A stretch of 9,011 bases of DNA from NCBI GenBank assembly GCA_938038035.1, contig CALHQV010000015.1, forward strand, positions 1 to 9,011, in the 5' to 3' direction. Below, in pieces: positions 6,746 to 9,011 of this stretch (positions are counted from its first letter, which is position 1; each line of letters starts with the position of its first letter). This stretch comes from an uncultured Gemella sp. (GTDB taxonomy: Bacteria; Bacillota; Bacilli; Staphylococcales; Gemellaceae). Both the position numbers and the translations under genes were made by a program. The notes under the pieces were generated by a model that saw only the letters and a program-made list of their open reading frames with translations, made no database searches and had not been told where the DNA came from.

Positions 6746-7897
6746 ATGACTAGAAAGGCAAAAATTATAGCAACTTTGGGAAATAGTACAGAGGGGATCT
6801 TAGAGGAGATTGTTGCTAGAGGTGCCGATGCTGTATTAGTTGATACATATTATGGAAGTATAGAAGAGTGCATCGATAGAATTAATAAAATAAAAGAATT
6901 AAGAGATGAATTAGACAAAAATACTGCAATTATTTATGACTTGGATCATATTTATGCGGAAAGTAAATATAAACTAATAAAAATAGAAGAAGAAAATGTT
7001 CATTTTGCTTGTCAAAATGATGTTGATTTTGTTGCCTGTCCATTTGTTAGTAACTTAGATGAAATCAGAAAAGTAAAAGATATATTACAAGTTCAAGCGA
7101 AAAAGGATATTGGATTAATAGTAAAAATTGACTGTAAAGAAGCATATAAAAATATCGATGAAATTATTCAATTTGCGGATTCTATTATGATAAATAGAGA
7201 TGAACTTGGTATGGAATTACCGTATCAAAACTTACCAAGTATTCAAAAAGAAATTATTAGAAAAGCTAATGATGCAACGGTAGAAGTAATATTAACAACT
7301 CAAATGTTACATTCTATGATTTATAATCCTAGACCTACACGTGCAGAGGTTTCGGATGTAGCGAATGCAGTTATTGATGGAGTAGATGCAATAATGTTAA
7401 TAGAAGAAACAGCAACTGGAAGTTATCCAAAAGAGGCATTACAAACTGTCGATAAAATTATTAGTTATGTAGAAACCCAAGACAGAGTATTTGATAGAGA
7501 TGAAGATGAGTACAAAAATCATAAGATGGATATAGCGCACGCTATTTCATTATCAACTAAATATTTGCTTGATTCATTAGATGTAAATAATATTGTAACT
7601 TATACGAAATCTGGTAGTACAGCTAAGTTTATCGCAAGGTATAAGCCTAGAGTACAAATTTTGGCTGTAGTTCCTTCAAAACAAAATGCTAGAAAATTAG
7701 CTTTAACACGTGGTGTTACTACATTTATTGAAGAAAGAACACTTCCTATGGAAGAAATGTTAAACTTAGCACCAAAATTTGCTAAGGAATCAGGTTTAGC
7801 AAAAGAGGGAGATTATATCTTAATTACAGCAGGACAACCTGATCTTGGAAAAGATAATGTTCCGCCAACTGATTTTGTTAATATAAGACAAGTTTAA
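6746..7897 (+). CDS. Pyruvate-kinase-like protein lacking the B domain
   Basis: The 383-residue product aligns with pyruvate kinase from end to end but is about 90-100 residues short. The barrel start is recognisable (KAKIIATLG, 4-12), then the sequence jumps from YDLDHIYAES (64-73) directly to the strand before DVDFVACPFV (92-101). The whole B (lid) domain is absent. Where normal enzymes have ARLNFSHG, this has VLVDTYYG (30-37), so the ATP/PEP-contacting Arg, Asn, Ser and His are lost. DTKGPEIRT is replaced by DLDHIYAES, losing another Arg. The catalytic Lys remains (K127), but the metal ligands Glu and Asp are D129 and E153 (NRDELG instead of ARGDLG). TQML (185-188) and NPRPTRAE (194-201) are intact; SGETAAG is IEETATG. 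The C domain, including TKSGSTAK (287-294), is complete. It is probably not a working pyruvate kinase and may be a regulatory or sensor paralogue. AAGGTGAGG (6728-6736) supports the ATG. The reading frame is clean, so it is not a decaying pseudogene. Confidence 0.88.
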   Translation: MTRKAKIIATLGNSTEGILEEIVARGADAVLVDTYYGSIEECIDRINKIKELRDELDKNTAIIYDLDHIYAESKYKLIKIEEENVHFACQNDVDFVACPFVSNLDEIRKVKDILQVQAKKDIGLIVKIDCKEAYKNIDEIIQFADSIMINRDELGMELPYQNLPSIQKEIIRKANDATVEVILTTQMLHSMIYNPRPTRAEVSDVANAVIDGVDAIMLIEETATGSYPKEALQTVDKIISYVETQDRVFDRDEDEYKNHKMDIAHAISLSTKYLLDSLDVNNIVTYTKSGSTAKFIARYKPRVQILAVVPSKQNARKLALTRGVTTFIEERTLPMEEMLNLAPKFAKESGLAKEGDYILITAGQPDLGKDNVPPTDFVNIRQV

Positions 7898-7920
7898 AAA
7901 TTGCAAATTTTCATAATATT

Positions 7921-7957
7921 AAGAGATTGAACTAAATAAAAAGTTCGATTTCTTTTT
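7921..7957 (+). terminator. Intrinsic terminator after the pyruvate-kinase-like gene
   Basis: AAGAGATTGAACT (7921-7933) pairs with AGTTCGATTTCTT (7942-7954) with two G-U wobbles, around an 8-base A-rich loop, followed by further T to 7957. It lies 23 bases after the stop codon. Confidence 0.85.
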
Positions 7958-8042
7958 GTATATTTCAAGAAATACTTAGGTATTTGTTATAAATTTTATT
8001 ATGTAAGAGAGGGTTATTATTGAAGAAATTTTTGAAAAACCA

Positions 8043-8051
8043 TGATATAAT
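8043..8051 (+). promoter_or_regulatory. Extended -10 promoter element of the sortase gene
   Basis: TGATATAAT (8043-8051) is a perfect extended -10. No good -35 is found at 17 bases (AAGAAA); TTGAAG at 8020-8025 would need a 20-base spacer. The leader then carries an AGAAAGGA ribosome binding site about 8 bases before the ATG at 8104. Confidence 0.5.
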
Positions 8052-8103
8052 TTAATGTGGAGTTTAGATATGTAAACAGAAATTTTTAGAAAGGAATTTT
8101 TTT

Positions 8104-8955
8104 ATGAATAATAATAAATCTTTGCTAAGTAAAATTGTAAAGTATGTCTTAATGCTTTTATTTGTAGTTGGTGGTGCATTTGGATTATATTCATACATGA
8201 ATAGAAACTATAATGAATCACAGGTTCGAGTTGAACAAAAGGTAGAATCATCACAGGAGTCTAAGAAAAATGATGAATATGTAGTTGATCAAGCTGAGAA
8301 AGATTATTTGGCTAATAAGTTTAAAGACTTAAAAGCAACAAATAATGAGGTTATTGGGTATATGTATGTTCCTGGTGATGGTAATGATTCGCTTAAAGAA
8401 CCAATTTTACAAACAACAAATAACTCTAAGTATTTAGAGTATGGAATTGATAACAAACCAGCTCCATTTATTGGTGCAGTTTTTATGGATTTTGAAAATA
8501 AACCAGGTTTAGACCAAAGCGATGTAAAATGGGTATTCGGACATGCTCGCGCAGGAATTGAGGAGAAGAAGATTACATTAGATACTAGAGTATTCAACAA
8601 TATGAACTGGTTTGCTAAAAAAGATTATTTTGACAGTCATAGAGTTGTAGTTATGGAAACTCCGGAAAGAAAATACTATTATGAAGTAACAGGAGTTAAA
8701 GTGGTTCATGAAGATACTAATCTGTATCAGATACCAACAACTGCTGATAAAAAAGATGAATTTATAAGTTTATTTAAAAACGGGGCAAGAAATTGGCTAG
8801 AAAATAGTAAAATTTCTGGTGAGGATAATATGACTGTTTTCTGTACTTGTAGATTAGATGATGTTGCATTACGAACATTAGTATTAGCTAGACAGGTTCC
8901 GGACAAAGAATTAAAAGAATTCTTAGAAAAAAATAAAGAATTATTAAATAGTTAA
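8104..8955 (+). CDS. Class B sortase
   Basis: This membrane-anchored transpeptidase cleaves a C-terminal sorting signal and links the protein to peptidoglycan on the outer face of the membrane. The 283-residue product has a short basic start, one membrane helix (about 11-31, signal-anchor), a polar linker (about 35-65) and the sortase domain to the end. Class B features are NEVIGYMYVPG (81-91), EPILQT (99-104), IGAVFMDFEN (123-132), the catalytic His H147 in VFGHAR, a long insert before the active-site strand and the catalytic Cys in TVFCTC (C249, with a second Cys at 247), with Arg R257 in ALRTLVLA. The triad His-Cys-Arg is complete. It is preceded by its own promoter and terminator-isolated from the upstream gene. 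Class B enzymes usually anchor haem-uptake proteins or build pili; no such substrate is in the window, and the LPNTG of the nearby nuclease is a class A type signal. No terminator is seen before the insertion-sequence end 24 bases downstream. Confidence 0.92.
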   Translation: MNNNKSLLSKIVKYVLMLLFVVGGAFGLYSYMNRNYNESQVRVEQKVESSQESKKNDEYVVDQAEKDYLANKFKDLKATNNEVIGYMYVPGDGNDSLKEPILQTTNNSKYLEYGIDNKPAPFIGAVFMDFENKPGLDQSDVKWVFGHARAGIEEKKITLDTRVFNNMNWFAKKDYFDSHRVVVMETPERKYYYEVTGVKVVHEDTNLYQIPTTADKKDEFISLFKNGARNWLENSKISGEDNMTVFCTCRLDDVALRTLVLARQVPDKELKEFLEKNKELLNS

Positions 8956-8978
8956 TAATAAAAAGCACAACGTAAAAA

Positions 8979-9011
8979 TGTACCGACCCCAAAAAGTTAG
9001 ACCAAAAAATC
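8979..9011. mobile_element. Probable IS3-family (IS150-like) terminal inverted repeat, cut by window edge
   Basis: The string TGTACCGACCCCAAAAAG followed by TTAGACC (8979-9003) has the form of the terminal repeats of many IS3-family elements of the IS150 type in Firmicutes: it begins with TG and contains GACCCC, an A-run and AGTTxGAC. The element would extend to the right beyond the window. Whether this is its left or right end cannot be decided, and no transposase sequence is visible. Recognition is from memory of the pattern, not from a search. Confidence 0.6.

Noticed and set aside
8020..8055. TTG-initiated 11-codon frame (stop 8053-8055) with a purine-rich upstream site, before the sortase gene
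   Set aside because: It is very short, overlaps the predicted -10 box, and has no resemblance to a known peptide.
8304..8600. Reverse-strand open frame inside the sortase gene
   Set aside because: It is antisense to the conserved class B sortase core, with no recognisable protein features.
4266..8955. Idea that the sortase in this window anchors the nuclease in this window
   Set aside because: The nuclease ends in a standard LPNTG signal, which class A sortases process; class B enzymes normally recognise NPQTN-like signals. The genes are also in separate transcription units over 3.7 kb apart.
1..9011. CRISPR arrays, tRNA or rRNA genes, prophage or toxin-antitoxin modules
   Set aside because: On reading both strands I saw no regularly spaced repeats, no tRNA-like cloverleaf with a CCA end, no rRNA signatures, and no phage or toxin-antitoxin proteins.

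Overview
The window is AT-rich, low-GC Firmicute DNA (class Bacilli). Its signs are strong AAGGAG-type ribosome binding sites, hairpin-plus-T terminators, an LPXTG surface protein, a class B sortase, and a folB-folK-dusB cluster like that of Bacillus relatives. My best guess at genus is Gemella, judged from overall protein flavour only; no 16S or other decisive marker is present.

Layout from left to right. (1) Positions 1-131 are unassigned and hold a perfect 9-bp hairpin just upstream of the first gene. (2) Positions 132-1575 are a two-gene unit: a small DUF2087 protein whose end overlaps the start of a 12-helix MFS transporter, closed by a strong terminator at about 1595-1635. (3) Positions 1720-4326 are a single gene for an 868-residue secreted nuclease (ExeM/SpnA type) anchored to the wall by an LPNTG signal, with a long hairpin terminator at 4419-4466. 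(4) Positions 4554-6431 are the operon folB-folK-dusB (two folate biosynthesis steps and tRNA dihydrouridine synthase), with its own extended -10 promoter and a terminator at 6473-6511. (5) Positions 6746-7897 encode a pyruvate-kinase-like protein that lacks the whole B (lid) domain and several active-site residues; it has its own promoter with a cre-like palindrome next to the predicted transcription start. (6) Positions 8104-8955 encode a class B sortase. (7) From about 8979 to the right edge the sequence looks like the terminal inverted repeat of an IS3-family (IS150-like) insertion sequence.

How the genes relate. The window is mostly a set of independent transcription units separated by terminators, not one pathway. 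Two units concern the cell surface: the wall-anchored nuclease, whose LPNTG signal should be processed by a class A sortase elsewhere, and the class B sortase, whose substrate is not in the window. The folate/dusB cluster is housekeeping. The DUF2087-MFS pair looks like a small regulator with an exporter of unknown substrate.

The most unusual item is the B-domain-less pyruvate kinase paralogue. It keeps the fold, most of the signature segment NPRPTRAE and the C-terminal effector domain, but appears unable to perform normal catalysis. It is the best candidate here for an undescribed function, possibly as a metabolite sensor or a regulatory partner of the true enzyme.
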